Below, in pieces: positions 38,822 through 51,738 of a stretch of 64,000 bases of DNA. Origin of the DNA: Silene latifolia (lineage: Eukaryota > Streptophyta > Magnoliopsida > Caryophyllales > Caryophyllaceae); the NCBI RefSeq assembly GCF_048544455.1, contig NC_133526.1, positions 1,876,001 through 1,940,000 of the forward strand. The letters run 5' to 3'. A program made the translations under genes and the position numbers. Every line of letters starts with the position of its first letter. The first letter of the stretch is position 1. The notes beneath the pieces are model-generated. The model made no database searches and was not told where the DNA came from. It saw only the letters and a list, made by a program, of their open reading frames with translations.

Positions 38822-38989
38822 TTAAGACGACATTATCCGCCTTAAGTTTAAGACATGTTAAATATCACCTAACATGATATATAGGACAAATTTTTTACCT
38901 TTTCCAATGCATTCTGCTTTTCTCTTATTCATACCACATTAGTATATTTGACCCGGCTTAAACTTAAGACGGATAGTGCCCCGTCTTAA
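38822..38989. mobile_element. MITE with TTAAGACGG termini
   Basis: The left end TTAAGACGACATTATCCGCC followed by TTAAGTTTAAG is the inverted counterpart of the right end CTTAAACTTAAGACGGATAG...CCGTCTTAA. The 168-bp AT-rich inside has no coding capacity. No clear target duplication. Confidence 0.6.
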
Positions 38990-39357
38990 CCAAGAGTTTA
39001 TGTACTCGGAGATGTCTAATTACCAACATTTTGTACTTAATAACCATCAGATTGATTTAGTATCACACCCTAACATGAAATCAGATGCAAAGCACAAATC
39101 CCAAACAAAAAGAAAAGAATCGTCTCAATCAAACATGTTTGTCTACCAAATTTGTTCTTCCAATTTTTCATTTTCCATATGTTGAAAGACTAATTAAGTT
39201 GGACAAGAAACAAATTGGAGAAAATCAAAGTATCCTGCTTTGCCCCGTTAGTTGTGTACTATTTAACTATTTCTGCAATGGGGAGAGGATAGCAATCACA
39301 AGGAGAACAATACATTAAACCAACTGCCTAGAACAAAACGACTTGGTCGTGCTACTG

Positions 39358-42300
39358 CTATACATCAGTCAATATCAACGACGATACAATCACAACATAC
39401 GCCAGGAAAAAGAATACGGCTAACTGAATGAAGAACCTTGGATTCTCCCTTACGTTTGGAGCGGTCACAGCCCTGCCATAAAAACAACAGTCAAAGACTA
39501 AGGCCTTGTTTGGATAGGAAAAAAAAGAGGGAAAGGGAGAGGAGGGGGGAGAACGGAAGAGAAAGGGAGGGGAGGGGAGGGAAGAGAGAATGGAGGAGGT
39601 GATTTTCCCTCCAAATCTTACATATGTTGGTGGGGAAATAATTTGCCTTGTAGGAGGGAAATGGAGGGATCCATTTTCCTCCCCTCCAACTCCCTCTACC
39701 TCAATTTGCTAATCAAACAATGGATTGCTCATCCTTCCAAATTCCTCCCCTCGATTTAGAGGGAAAAGAAATGGAGGGAGAGTGGAGGATTTAAAATCAA
39801 TCTTGCCTATTGTGAAGAGATTTTGATTAGGCTTGGAGGAGGGAAATTGGATCCCTCCAAATCTCTCACCCTCCATTTCCCTCCATCCTCATTTGCTATC
39901 CAAACAGGGGATTTAAAATCCCCTACTCTCCCTCCCTTTCTTTTCCTTTCAAACGATGCAACATGTTATAGATATTAGATTACTACTGCAACATGTTATA
40001 GATATTAGATTATCACAAATTCTCCCTTATGACGGAGGGTATCCATCACAAACTTGTGACGGGTACCATATTATCACACAAAAAACCCATAAGGGTGAGA
40101 GAAGGAGCACATGGGGTGGGTGCCCACCTTGTCCCCTCTACCCATTTCCACTCACAAAATACCCGTCGCAAGATCCGACCCGTCACAAGGGAGACCTACT
40201 GTTAGACGCCTAGACGGAGTATTTCTTTTGATATGTGTGTTACCTGAAATGACCAAAAAGCCCAAAACGACGCCCAGCCCAACTTGCACCAATAGTTGAT
40301 TTTTTAAGTTAGAAGGATAATACAAGTAATCTACTTCCCAAAATAACCAAAAGCCCAACTGTATTTGCTATTCGTAAAACTTCGTTCCAAAAGTAGATGT
40401 ATAAGAAAGGGCTTTGAAGAGAGGGAGCACAGAAGAGACGAGATTACCTGGCAACACGCTGAGAAAGTCTATTGAAGGGCAAGCTCTGGATGAAAACTAT
40501 CCCAGGTCCCGTAAGAATGGCTGTTACTAGATTCTCCGCCTACAATTTCATCACATCTAAAGGATTTAGAGCTGGTTAAATAAACATAAAATGCTTTGAC
40601 TGAGCTTTTATTTTGAAATTAATAATCCAGAGGGTTCGTCATTCATGTACTGATTTAAAATGTGGACAGTGTGCTCAAAAGATTATACTAAAGATCATTA
40701 TGCTGACTAGAGATCACATAAAAACCAGAGTGGTTTTAAGGCTATCAAGAGACCTTGAAGAACACATAAAAAAAAAAGAGACCTTGAAGATGCTATTTGC
40801 TAGGTCCACCCGATAACACCTAGTTCCAAAAAATAATAAATCACAAAAGATGAACAATCTTACCCCAAAAACTGCTCTTCGCATGGGACCATTATGTTTG
40901 ACTTGAACGTTAATTGTCGTTGTCAAGGCCACAACACAAGAAGCGTCAACCGCAAGTACTTCTCCCACCTCCAGATTTTTCTGCACAACTAAACGAAGGA
41001 GAAATGCAAAATAAGAACCTACGCTAAGCACAACAGATGAGCAAATGCACTTGACCCGTCTTTGAATTTAGGGAAGTTATGCAGATACAAATGACTAGCT
41101 GATTGTGTCTTAACTATAGGCAGTCACTGCATTACCTAATGTTAAGAGGGCTATAGGCCTATAACCTATAAGTCCAATTTTATAAGATATGAATATGAAT
41201 ATTTATCTTTTACGAGAAATAGATGGAACATAAAAATGATTATACCCCAAATATATATGGAGAATCATCGGTTTATATCGATTATATAGTAATAATCCAC
41301 AGTTATCCCACAGTTATCAACTGAACATATACGATATTTCAAAAACCAATAACAAATAAATGAAAAGGATGAAAGTGGCTGTCATTGAGGCCTATATTCT
41401 CAGACAAATGTACAATGGCAACTGCCCAAACTGAAACGATCCACAGGCACTGACACCTTGGAATGTGTTATAGAACTTCAAGCTAATTACTCGTGAATCT
41501 TTATTCCCAACTACTTTAGTAGTCCTCATTTCCTTTTTGTTTCTCTCGCCGTCTTTCTAAGTTAGAATGTTACTCAGTTACTGTTGTGATCTTCCCGCAT
41601 TCCCATAATTATGGGAAAAAAACTCAGCATCTAAATTTACGCTTTCCGATAACTCAATATTAGCAGGATCTCTAAGTCATAGCCTCGTAGGGTTATGTAG
41701 TTAATTCAAGACATACTCTCCGAAATGACCCCTTAGTGAAATGAGGGCGATAAAAGTGGAATAGAGGGAGTAATGCATAACACGCATACAGAAGTGAAAG
41801 AAAGCCTGCTTCACAGAGAATTTTCAGAGATAAAATACAAGATACCCTACAAGAAAGAACGCATACCAGATCCACCACCAACGATAAATGCAAGGCCCTG
41901 ACCAGATAGCTTCTGCCGCAAAAAACTCTTCAGAGCAAAAACATACATGAGAATGTCAGTTTGCATAAAACCTTGATTCTAGGTAAAACAGGAAATAAAG
42001 AAATGAAACGAAAAATATTTTCATCTAGCCAGTTACTCTTAGCATGATAGCATCTCTAAAGCCTTGTATGTATTAAAAAGGATCAAGTTGAGAGATGGCT
42101 TAGCAACTGACCTCTGCACCAGCAACAACGTTACGCACTCTTTGGTCAGTAGTAGTATTAGTAACGTTGACATCGTTTACGGAGCACAAAAATGCGTCTG
42201 GCTACAAACAATTACTAAAATCAGATGTCAAAATTAAACAAACGAACGATCACAAAATGCAACTCTACAACAAGAGATGTCAAAGACTTAGAGATCAGAA

Positions 42301-45300
42301 CTCGAATATTATACCTGGCACAGAAGTTCTCCACCAAACGTTGCCAAATCAATCTATAAGAAAAAAGAAAAAACATCAGAGAAATATAAGATCATTAAAC
42401 CAGGCAACATGAACATAATGTCAACTACATAAAATAATCTCATAGACCAACCGGTAGAATTCTAGCAAGTGAAGGCGCAGCAATTCCAACAAATCCATCA
42501 GTGGAACCAGAATTGAGAAGAACAATGCTAGTCACGCTCTTGCCAAAGAACCAATGCCATACTCCAGCCTCTTGTTCAGGAACGTAGACGTTGTCCAATT
42601 GAATGGACCCAGATGTGTAGCACATAGAGCCTGCAAACTATTTATAATTAATATTTCTCCAAGCAACTCTTAAAAGCATATTGTATCATAATTAAGTAAT
42701 GAACAGAGAAGGCACTCTCAGCTTGCAAGTCAAAAAAGTATCTAGTTATCTACTTCGATTAAAAGCGCTCTTAGCTCAGTGACAATTAGCATGAAGTCAC
42801 GTGTGACTGAATATAATTGCAGTTTCAAAATCCCACCTGCAAGCTGTGTTACCAGCACTATTTTTTACCTCTGTCTTTGCATAATTAATTGCTAGGCATA
42901 AGTCACTAATGTATTTAATGCATTCAGTGTCTGTTCTTTATCAATGCATCATCGATCTTATTACAGGATTACCTGCCAAATTAATTCATAATATCGACTT
43001 TAGTTTAGCAGCTTTCAACGAGTTTGATCCCTATGGTTAAGCTTTTCAGTAAACTCATTTCCTTTTCGCGCAAATCCATTACAAAAATGATTAATGGTAT
43101 TTTTTGAACAAGCAAAAATTGTTATTTGTGTCCCTGAAATCACAAGAAAGAATTGTGCCCCCATCCCCCAACCCCCACCCAATATCACAGAAAAAGAGAA
43201 CAGTGTTGCAGTGAGGTTCAAGAGAGAATGGAACAATAATAAGACAGAAGTTTAACAATCTAAGCCATTTTAAGGCATACCTGGTCGAGCAATTACTCTC
43301 TCTTGAGGCTTCAGCATAATCTAGTTACGGTAAAACCATTCAGCAGAAAAGAAAGTAAGTTTCAATCTTTTGTTTTTTTGTGAGCATGAATATGAAACTT
43401 CAGCATTTATCAGCATACCTGAACTATCTGAGCTTCACCACCAAGAATCTGAAAAGGCGTGACAGCTTCTTGTGGGCTCTGTACGACAAAAGATCAGTTT
43501 AATGCTTAAGGGCTGAGTCATGAACAAACGTATGACATTTAATAACAGACTATACACTGCAATAAGAAGACCATTTCATTTAAGGATGTAAACAAGAAAC
43601 TTCTTAGTTAGTGGCAGGAGCTTGAAGGGTCTCAATAGATTAGGAAGTATGCAACCTTTCAGGCAAGGCAAACTCAAACTGTTGGTTGGTAAGTAGCTTA
43701 TGCTTCACTAAACTAACACTTGGTGTAAGAGAAAGCGACACCCGCCAAATAATAGATTGATGTGGTATAAAATTCATGTACACTATCAGCAGAATCCAAG
43801 AAAATAGTGGTGGTCTTCTTGTTATGGCTTGGCAAGAGCATTGTCTTTTGGATAAATGTAACATCCTTCTAAAATGCACAGCACAGTACCACATTACTTT
43901 GAAAAGACCGCCTCCAATAAAAGATTCTAAAAGGGAAAAATTTTTGATACAGTAATATTCTTTCTTGTTAAGTTCAATATACTACTGATGGGATGTCTAC
44001 TTCGGTGGAAAGGAGTTTCAATTTCTGCATGACTTCTAGAAGTTGAATGTGTGTTTTGATCATTAAGGGGAGCATATTTGGCCAAACCTCACATAAGCAC
44101 CTGTTTGGTCCAGAGGCACTTAGAGCACGTGTATAAAATCTACTCTGTATTAAGGAAAATGAAATGAATGAAACTGACATATTTATCTCAAAAATTTGTT
44201 TGGTTCGTGATATTGGCTTAAAATTAAGCACATACCATTGGACCCGCACTCCTACCTGAACAGGATAATTACCCAAAGAAATGTGAAGACACATGAGGTA
44301 CACGACCACTACCTTAAATTACAGAGTTCAAAGAAATGAAAAGTCAATCAAAGTTCTTTACAAACTAGGCTGTTAGTTATCCTATCACGAGGAACCCCTT
44401 AGGTATCTCACACATCTTCCTTCTAGTACGAAGCCAAGTCACAGGCACTCTGGTATTCAGAGTAATTAGTCTCAACTATTTATTGAAAGCAACGGGTCTT
44501 AACCTAAAATTTGGGTGAGATTCCCGAAGGTAGAACATTGTATGTGCGAGTGTGTCATCACATGTTAACATCACATAAGCATGTCTCTCCATTTTAGATG
44601 AGCTTCATCCAACATTTGACACAACCTCATCAAGTTAAGTCCCTGACAATTGTGAATCTACGTCGTCAAACAACTCACTCGTGTCAAACCCAAAGGAACT
44701 TAAAAGTTAAAACACCATTGAATTTGAGGATTTCCAAACTTTACAATGTATCTGATCTCCAATTATGTGTGTTTCCAAAACCTCGCTAGAACTCTCCTAT
44801 ATATTGTAAAATCTGTTGGTATCACAACAACTACATACCTACCTAAAAAGGCTCGGGTAAAATAAAATACATCACAACACAGTGAGATTTGTTTACTTGA
44901 AGGAAAAAAAAAGCTCCAATCAATGCTGGACCTAGGGATTACCTAGGGCTGCCGAGTGCCGCCCCCTAAAAGCAATCTATAAATTTGTTTAGTTTAATTT
45001 TCAATCTTTTTTCCCAAGTTACTATTGCATTAGCACGTCCCCTCGTAACATTGAATCCTAGCATTGCCACTGTCTGACTTTCAAACTCCCAATTGTCATG
45101 ATGTTTCATCATCACCTTATAACAGTTACGTAATTCTCCAGACTAACATGGCTCGAAACAAATTCTCATACAAGAATCCCGCTTAGACCAGTTAAATTCC
45201 GCAAACAACTGTATACCATACATCAAATGAGCTTCATAAACTGATCAACAAACATAAATTGCTAATTTCACAGAAGACCTAAACCTAGCATCAAAATCAA

Positions 45301-45833
45301 AACAACAACGACAAAGCTCGAAAAAACAATAAATCTAAAGTTCTTCATACATCAAATGAACTTCTAAAACTAGCACAAATCACTACTCTCACATAAAAAC
45401 AACAAAATCGAAACGAACAACAAAATTTGATCAAAACAATCAATCAAAATTCCTCCACACATCAAATGAACTTCTAAAACTAGCACAAATCACTACTCTC
45501 ACATAAAAACAACAAAATCGAAACGAGAACAACAAAATTCGATCAAAACAATCAATCAAAATTCCTCCACACATCAAATTAACTTCATAAATTAGCATAA
45601 ATCACTAATTTCATAGATAATCATCAACCTAAACCTAACAACAAATCGCAACAACAACAACAACAACAACAACAGAATTCAACAACAACAACAACAACAA
45701 CAACAGAATTCAACAAAAAAACACAGTAAATCAAAATCACTCTATATTAATTAATACTAATATCATAGAAAAATGTGTTCCGAACCTGATAAACATACGG
45801 TTGAAAAGGTGTATTGAAGAACGGAGCCGCCAT
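39358..45833 (-). CDS. AIM24-family, tail-anchored protein
   Basis: Ten exons join in phase to 282 aa: 45833-45786, 43478-43419, 43320-43281, 42630-42452, 42353-42315, 42201-42112, 41927-41867, 40988-40864, 40539-40448, 39472-39358. The protein begins MAAPFFNTPFQPYVYQ and carries the glycine-rich beta repeats of the AIM24/TRAP-like fold (FQILGGEAQIVQ, MCYTSGSIQL, FGGELLCQPDAFL, GLAFIVGGGS, LTGPGIVFIQSLP). Its C-terminal hydrophobic helix (about residues 258-279, FFIQLAVFFFLAYVVIVSSL) ends near the C-terminus, so it is likely tail-anchored. Fungal AIM24 is needed for mitochondrial inner-membrane organisation; plant homologues are poorly characterised, so the role here is inferred. A MULE begins 270 bp upstream of the ATG. 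Confidence 0.9.
39502..39910. mobile_element. MITE with CCTTGTTTGGATAG termini
   Basis: The left end GGCCTTGTTTGGATAGG and right end CTATCCAAACAGGGG are inverted repeats. The inside is a polypurine half (GGGAAAGGGAGAGGAGGGGG) followed by polypyrimidine stretches that can pair with it. It resembles the Tourist-like element at 62654-63028 in build. No clear TSD. It lies in the last intron of the AIM24-like gene. Confidence 0.6.
40021..40194. mobile_element. MITE with TCTCCCTTRTGACGG termini
   Basis: TCTCCCTTATGACGG at the left and CCGTCACAAGGGAGA at the right are inverted repeats with one difference. A sub-terminal ATCCATCAC/GTGACGGGTACC hairpin resembles the hairpin at 4349-4376. It lies in the same AIM24-like intron. 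Confidence 0.55.
42765..42835 (+). mobile_element. Decayed tRNA-like SINE remnant
   Basis: GCGCTCTTAGCTCAGTG (box-A-like) and GCAGTTTCAAAATCCCACC (box-B-like) have tRNA-like spacing, but pairing is poor and no tail is seen. It lies in an intron of the AIM24-like gene. Confidence 0.3.
45343..45605. repeat. Tandem repeat in first intron of the AIM24-like gene
   Basis: About two and a half copies of a ~110-bp unit (CATCAAATGAACTTCTAAAA, CTAGCACAAATCACTACTCT, CAAAATCGAAACGA). Two units are almost identical; the earlier one (from about 45225) is more diverged. Confidence 0.8.
45643..45715. repeat. (CAA)n microsatellite
   Basis: Two runs of CAACAACAA broken by AGAATT, close to the splice donor of exon 1 (45786) of the AIM24-like gene. 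Confidence 0.85.
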
Positions 45834-46102
45834 TATCAAAATTAAACCTCCAAAATCTGAAGAATTTCGTCTAATCTATCTATCAATTATACTATAAACT
45901 AAAATTACTAATATAATTGCGAAATTATTCAAGTTGACCACATCTAATCCACAATTTTATGAACAAATTAACAATTGTTTAATCAGATCATCAGATCTGA
46001 GAAGAAATTAAGCAGTAATCGCATTGAATTTTGCCGCCGATTTTATTTTATTTTTTTGGAAATAAGAAAAAAGGAAATAGAAATGAAGAGTGACGTTTGT
46101 GT

Positions 46103-46249
46103 GAGTCCGTTTTTGAAATAATGTTCAAAAATAAAAGAATTGTCGTTTTGGGTCGGTTTTGAAAACAATTATCGAAATGGTGTCCACGTAGGCTCGTTTT
46201 TGACGAGCCTGTAGGAGGCTTAAACACGCCATACGTATTGGCGTGTTTA
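46103..46249 (+). repeat. MULE left TIR
   Basis: 147 bp; inverted copy of 52000-52146. It contains one 23-bp palindromic motif at its inner edge and an internal hairpin, GGCTCGTTTTTGACGAGCC. Confidence 0.93.
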
Positions 46250-46513
46250 ATTCAATGAACAACACGCCATACGTAATGGCGTGTTTAGCGATCAAAAACT
46301 AAACCAAAGACAAGTGTTCGAGAAATATTATCAAAGGAAACACGCCATACGTAATGGCGTGTCTTGAGAATAAAACACGCCATTACGTATGGCGTGTTTA
46401 AGCGACAAATTTCGACACTCCGAGTCTAGTAGCCGCAAAATAGAAGAAAATAGAACACGCCATACGTAATGGCGTGTCTTAAGAGACAAACACGCCAATA
46501 CGTATGGGCGTGT
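46224..46513. promoter_or_regulatory. Left array of six near-palindromic motifs
   Basis: The motif ACACGCC, then TACGTA flanked by A/T, then GGCGTGT (23-24 bp) starts at 46224, 46262, 46340, 46375, 46455 and 46490. Spacings are 38, 78, 35, 80 and 35: three doublets. Likely binding sites for a dimeric element protein; function inferred. Confidence 0.8.
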
Positions 46514-47025
46514 TTAGGCAGTAATTTTTTTTTTTTTTTTTTTAGTATATCCGTCCCTCCGTCCCTTTCTACTAAACAAAACCTTCATTATTTCGCCTCA
46601 CAAAGACATACCGCGATAGAACAAACCTCAACAAACCTCACTCCCCTTCTTATTTCTTCACCTCACACTCATCTCCGTGAATCTCCCGTATCTCCCGCAT
46701 TATATTGGGTTTTTGCTATTCAAATTATACATTCTACCTAATTAGCAAGGTAATTTAATTCTTTTAACTTATTTAATTTCATCTTTTGAATGTAGATTTT
46801 GCTTATTTTGTCTTGATTGTTGGTAATTATGTTGTTTTGTGCCTAGATCTACAACTTATATGTGTTAATTTAAGGTTGTTAAAAAAAAGCCCCAAATTTT
46901 CGAAACCCTAATTAGGTAGGATGAACGATTTCTGATTTTTAATTGTTGTTTAGGTATGTATTTTAGGGAAATTAGGTTATTGGTAGTTGATTTATACTAA
47001 ATTTGTTCAATTTTTTTTTTATAGA

Positions 47026-49457
47026 ATGGAAATTTGTGATTTTCCTCTTATTTGTTATTGGGATGGTGAAGTGTTGGAGCAAAATGGATGTGTAACCTAT
47101 AGAGGAGGGAATCAATGTTTTATTCTAGCTAGTACAAAGATGACATATCTTGAATTAGTTGAAGAGATTTATAAGGGAATTGGTGTTCAAAGTTTGGGTA
47201 CTCAATTGAAGGTAATGATGAAATTTCCGAGTGTTGGTGTTTCAAAATTGTTCCTCTTAATAATGAGGGAGCCTTTAAAGCGTTATGGGCAAGTATTCGT
47301 CATTCACATGCTCCTTCAATGGACATATTTGTAGAAGTTTCTACTAGTCAAATTGTCATTCCTACACCAAGTATTAGGCTAGATGATGTTGCTCAATTTG
47401 TTTCACTTGAAACTAATTACGTAAATGAAGGGGAATTTGATGGTAACTTAGAAGGTGATGAGATTGATGAGGAATTGGCAATACTTGATGAGAATTTGTT
47501 GGCAAATGAAGAAGATGGTGATGATGATCTTGTCTTTGCTAGTGCTCCCATCGTTGAGTTTAATAAGATTGATCAATTAGATGAGGATGAATTGAATAGC
47601 TGGAAAACTTGGGAAAATATGGTAAGATATGAACATGGGAAAGAGTTTGCGGTTGGACAAGTGTTCCCAAACAAAGCTTCACTTAGCGATGAGGTGACAT
47701 CATATTGTGTTAAAGCAAATCAATTTTTCAAAGTTGCCGAATCAAAGCCTAATACTATTACCTTCAAATGTGGCCGGATTCCTACACCATGTAATTGGCG
47801 GTTAAGGGCTACACAAAAAGACTTTCATTCTGAAGTTTTTACCATTGTGACATACAAAGGTCCTCATGATGAGTCTTGTGTTTGTGACATGGTACCTCAA
47901 GACCACATGAATTTGAAACGAGCATTCATAAGTCATGAGATTCGTAACCTTGTTGAGGGAGATTGGGGATATAAAGTAAACTCTGTTGTTACTTATATTT
48001 TAGATAAGTATGGTTACACAATTTCATACACCAAAGCTTGGAATGCAAAACAAAGAGCAATTGAGGAAATATTTGGAGATTGGGATAAATCATATGAGTT
48101 GCTACCTCGTTTCATGCAAGGCTTAAAAGAATCTAATCCTGGCACTATTGTTCAATTTTATACAACACCAACAACTAACCCAAATGTGCAAAAATTCAAG
48201 CGTGTTTTTTGGGCATTTAAACCATGTATTGATGGCTTTGAACATTGTCGGCCAGTTTTAAGCATTGATGGAACCCACTTATATGGAAAGTTCAAGGGAA
48301 CAATTTTGACAGCTATGTCAATTGATGCTAATAATCAAATTTTCCCGGTTGCTTTTGCTATTGTTGAAGCCGAAAATACCGATAGTTGGCCTTGGTTTAT
48401 GTCATGCATAAGAGTATTTGTTACCAAAAGAAGTGGGTTGTGTGTCATTTCCGATAGACACAAAGGGATTATGAAAGCAATGAGTGAAGTTGGTAGTGGG
48501 TGGGAGGAGCCGTATGCCTATCATAGGGTTTGCATTCGTCATTTGGCTTCAAATGTTAATACAAGATTTAGAAATACTGCAGTTAAAGAAATGTTTGGGT
48601 CAACGGCAATGCAATTACAAAACAAGAAGTTTGACATAGGATTTCGTCGCCTAGGTGAGTTGAATAGAGAGGCACAACAATATGTTGTTGAAATTGGAAT
48701 AGAGAAGTGGTCAATTTGCCATGATGGTGGACATAGATATGGAATATTGACTACTAATTTGGCGGAGGCATTTAATAATGTTCTTAAAGGAGCACGTTTT
48801 CTACCCGTAACGGCAATCATAAAGTGTGTATTTTTTAGAGTCAATGCATACTTTGTTGAGCGACGTGAGTTTGCAAGGAAACGGTTGATGAAGGGGCTTC
48901 ATTATAGTCCGAAGATTACAACCTTGTTGGAGGAAAATTGCCAAAAAGGAGCATACCATAAGATTGTGGCTTTTGACCATGTCGGAGGGGTGTACCAAGT
49001 CACAACACGTAGAGGTTCTCGACCCATGTCACATGGTAACCATTTGCACACCGTTGATTTATCCAAGAGGACATGTACTTGTAACAAGTTCCAAACATAC
49101 AAGTATCCATGTTCACATGTGTATGCCGTTTGTAAAAACAAGGGTTTAAATGCTACTCAATTTGTGGACATCGCCTATTCTACCGGAGAACACTTAGCTT
49201 CATATGCTTCTAAATTTCACCCTTTGAAAGATGAGGCTTATTGGGGTCCTTACAATGGGCCTAAAATAGTATGCGATGAGCAAAATAAACGGGGAAAAGG
49301 AAGACGGAAGAATAAAAGATTTCTTAATGAAATGGATGAGAAGAGCAAGAACAAGGTCACATGTAGTTTGTGTCGTGGTTTAGGCCACAATAAAAAAACA
49401 TGTACTTTGAGAGTTAACAATTCACAAGGGTATTCTACTACTTACACTTGTCTTTAA
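47026..49457 (+). CDS. MURA-type MULE transposase
   Basis: The main frame 47319-49457 gives 712 aa. Seen: an acidic N-terminal stretch; the zinc-binding MuDR N-terminal region (FKCGRIPTPCNWRL); the DDE core with D317 in SIDGTHLYGKFKG, D379 in ISDRHKG and a Glu near residue 483 in NLAEAFN; a SWIM zinc finger CTCNKFQTYKYPCSH from about residue 586; and a CCHC knuckle CSLCRGLGHNKKTC near 683. Transposases of this type excise and insert MULEs by binding TIRs. A PB1-like N-terminal piece (ATG 47026; MEICDFPLICYWDGEVLEQ) lies in another frame; the two frames meet around 47235-47260. The offset could be a lesion or a small intron; the start of the functional protein is therefore open. Confidence 0.88.
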
Positions 49458-49543
49458 TTTTTTTTATTACCATAATTTTTTTAATTATTTGGACATTTAT
49501 TTTCATGCTAATCTAATAATCTTCTTTTAAATGTGTAGGAATA

Positions 49544-51465
49544 ATGGAACAACATCAACAACAAGGCCCGGTGAACCCGGAACTTCTCACACAACAAGAG
49601 GTACACCGGAGCAAGGCAATATTGGAAGGGCGGGACGTTGGTTCCCTTCGATGTAGGTCACACTTAGTTTCGCACAAGGGGTTTTTGGTAAGTGATCAAG
49701 TAGTTGATTTCATTAGGGACACTCAGTTTTTTTTATTCATAGGTTAGTGGGTTTAAAGTTTAATGTGGAATTAATAAGTGCTTTGGTTGAGCGATGGAGG
49801 CCGGAAACCCATTCATTTCACTTGACTATTGGCGAGGCTACTGTGACCTTGCAAGATGTTCAAGTGTTGTTAGGGCTACGGATTAGAGGGGATATTATTA
49901 GTGGACCAACCGCTTATAATTGGCCCTTGTTAATAACTGAACTCTTAGGCAAAACACCGGGTAGTGAAGACCTTAAGGGGGCTTCTTTGAGGATTGGTTG
50001 GTTGTTAGAAAAATTTAGTGGTCTTCCGGAAGATGCAAATGAAGATGTTCTACATCAATATGTGAGGGCATATTTGCTTATCTTAATGGCAACTATCATG
50101 TTTCCGGATAAGAGTGGTAATGACATACAAGTTATTTATTTGCCTTTGTTGAGGGATTTGAGTAACTTAGATAACTACTCTTGGGGAAGTGCCGTACTTG
50201 CTACTTTGTATCGCAATTTATGTAGAGCAAGCAACGTAAAGTCCAAAGACATTGGAGGTCCCCTTGTTCTATTGCAATTGTGGGCATGGGAGAGGATTAG
50301 TATTGGTCGACCTACACTCACGAGACCCGTTAATGCTACCCATCATGGACCAAACCCATTAGGTTCACAACATCAAATCAGGATTGACTCATTGGGTCGT
50401 AGGTGGGCAAGTGTGATTCGTAAGAGGCCGGAAGGGGTGACCACACTAATTGGGTATAGGGATGCTTTTGATTCAATGCGACATGATCAGTTTACATGGC
50501 AACCTTACACCCGACAGATTTTGTCTTTTTTGCCCCCGTTTTGTTATGATGACTCCGACGATTGGACAGTGATGGCCCCTATGATTTGTTTCGACATTGT
50601 TGAGTGGCATTTTCCAAATAGGGTAGCTCGTCAATTTGGGTGGAAACAAATTATCCCGTTAAACTCTGATACCGAACCAAAATTGCACAAAGTAGACAAA
50701 AGGGGTGCCTCTTCACGGAATTGGATTGAAAAACATCAACCCTACATAGCAAATTGGGTTAGGAGGGGTGATTTTCGGTTTCGTGGTGAAGAGGATGATA
50801 TTGAAATGAACTACTTCGACCCCTACATGGTTTGGTACCGGGATCGCACTATTCTTCGCTTGAACCCTTTTCCCCCACAAGCTACTTATCAAGCACCCTT
50901 TGGAGCCACAGAATATCTTGTAAGTACACTTTAATATACTTGTCTTAAAATTCTTAACCAATATATCATAAAATGTGATTAGCTTATACTACTTATTTTG
51001 TTTTAGGCGCAAGGTTTCGTCAATGTCCATAATACATGTGATACGGAGCTTCGACAAATGCCTCTTGAGGTGCCTCCACATTTCCGGACAATGGTTTCAC
51101 ACCTACGGGACTACTCCTCTCAATCGCTTGAACATGTAGGCTATTCCCATCTCCTTCAACCAACCGTAGAACCAAGGCAAGAAAGTTCATCAATGGTTCA
51201 AGAGTCCCTCAACTTAATGAATGTGGATGACGATGCACCATTGGTTCAATACACAAGGAGGGGTAGACGCTCGAACTCATCCATGCCGGCTAGACACTCT
51301 ATGTCTTCCATGCCTTCCATGTCTTCAATGCCGGCCATGTCTTCAATGCCTTCCATGTCTTCAATGTCACCCGTCAATGAAGAAGCCGTCAATGAAGAAG
51401 GTACCCCGGAGCCTAAGAAAGGGTTTTGGAATCGCCTTCGACGAAAAAGCAAGAAGAAGACTTGA
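49544..51465 (+). CDS. Plant mobile domain (PMD) protein carried by the MULE
   Basis: The main frame 49747-50919 is spliced (GTAAGT...TTTTAG) in phase to 51007-51465. The core matches the PMD/MAIN-like aminotransferase-like family: ALVERWRPETHSFHL, GEATVTLQDVQVLLGL, later QIRIDSLGRRW and VEWHFPNRVARQFG. The C-terminal exon holds a SMPSMSS repeat (about 51290-51370), an acidic stretch and a basic end, RLRRKSKKKT. An upstream frame from 49544 supplies the usual N-terminal LRCRSHLVSHKGF block but is offset at a T8 run near 49727-49734, so slippage, lesion or sequence error is possible. PMD genes occur in plant transposons and as host genes (MAIN, MAIL1, involved in silencing and meristem maintenance). 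What a PMD protein does for a MULE is unknown. Confidence 0.82.
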
Positions 51466-51738
51466 GGATATGATGTAATAGTTAGAAGATTAATGGTTTG
51501 TTTGACATTTTAGATGGTTAATTTCTTTGACATTTTAGTTGTAAAACTTAGATTTTAATCCCCTTGTGCGAAACATATGTGTTGTGTAAACTCGGTTTTT
51601 ATTTATAATAGGCAATGGTTTGTGTTGTCCTTTGCATTGTTGAGCATTGTTGAGTTTGGTTTTCTGTTTTGGCAAAGGAAAGATACGGACGAAGGGAATT
51701 TGTGCAGCAATGAAAAAAAAAAAAATACAACTGGCTAA

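Larger units (their letters stand above)
36570..39357. other. Intergenic spacer rich in repeats
   Basis: Holds the continuation of the tandem unit around the LTR element (36590-36790), a long stretch of degenerate AACCGAA/GGTTCGGGT words (36780-37900), a ~115-bp tandem duplication (38013-38270: TTTTGCAAGTCATAACATCC...GTTACAACTCACAA) and a MITE (38822-38989). The last part should be the 3' UTR of the AIM24-like gene. No gene is seen. Confidence 0.5.

Noticed and set aside
47319-49457. Reading the transposase as a domesticated host gene (FAR1/MUSTANG type)
   Set aside because: It lies between intact TIRs and a 9-bp TSD, so it belongs to a transposon.
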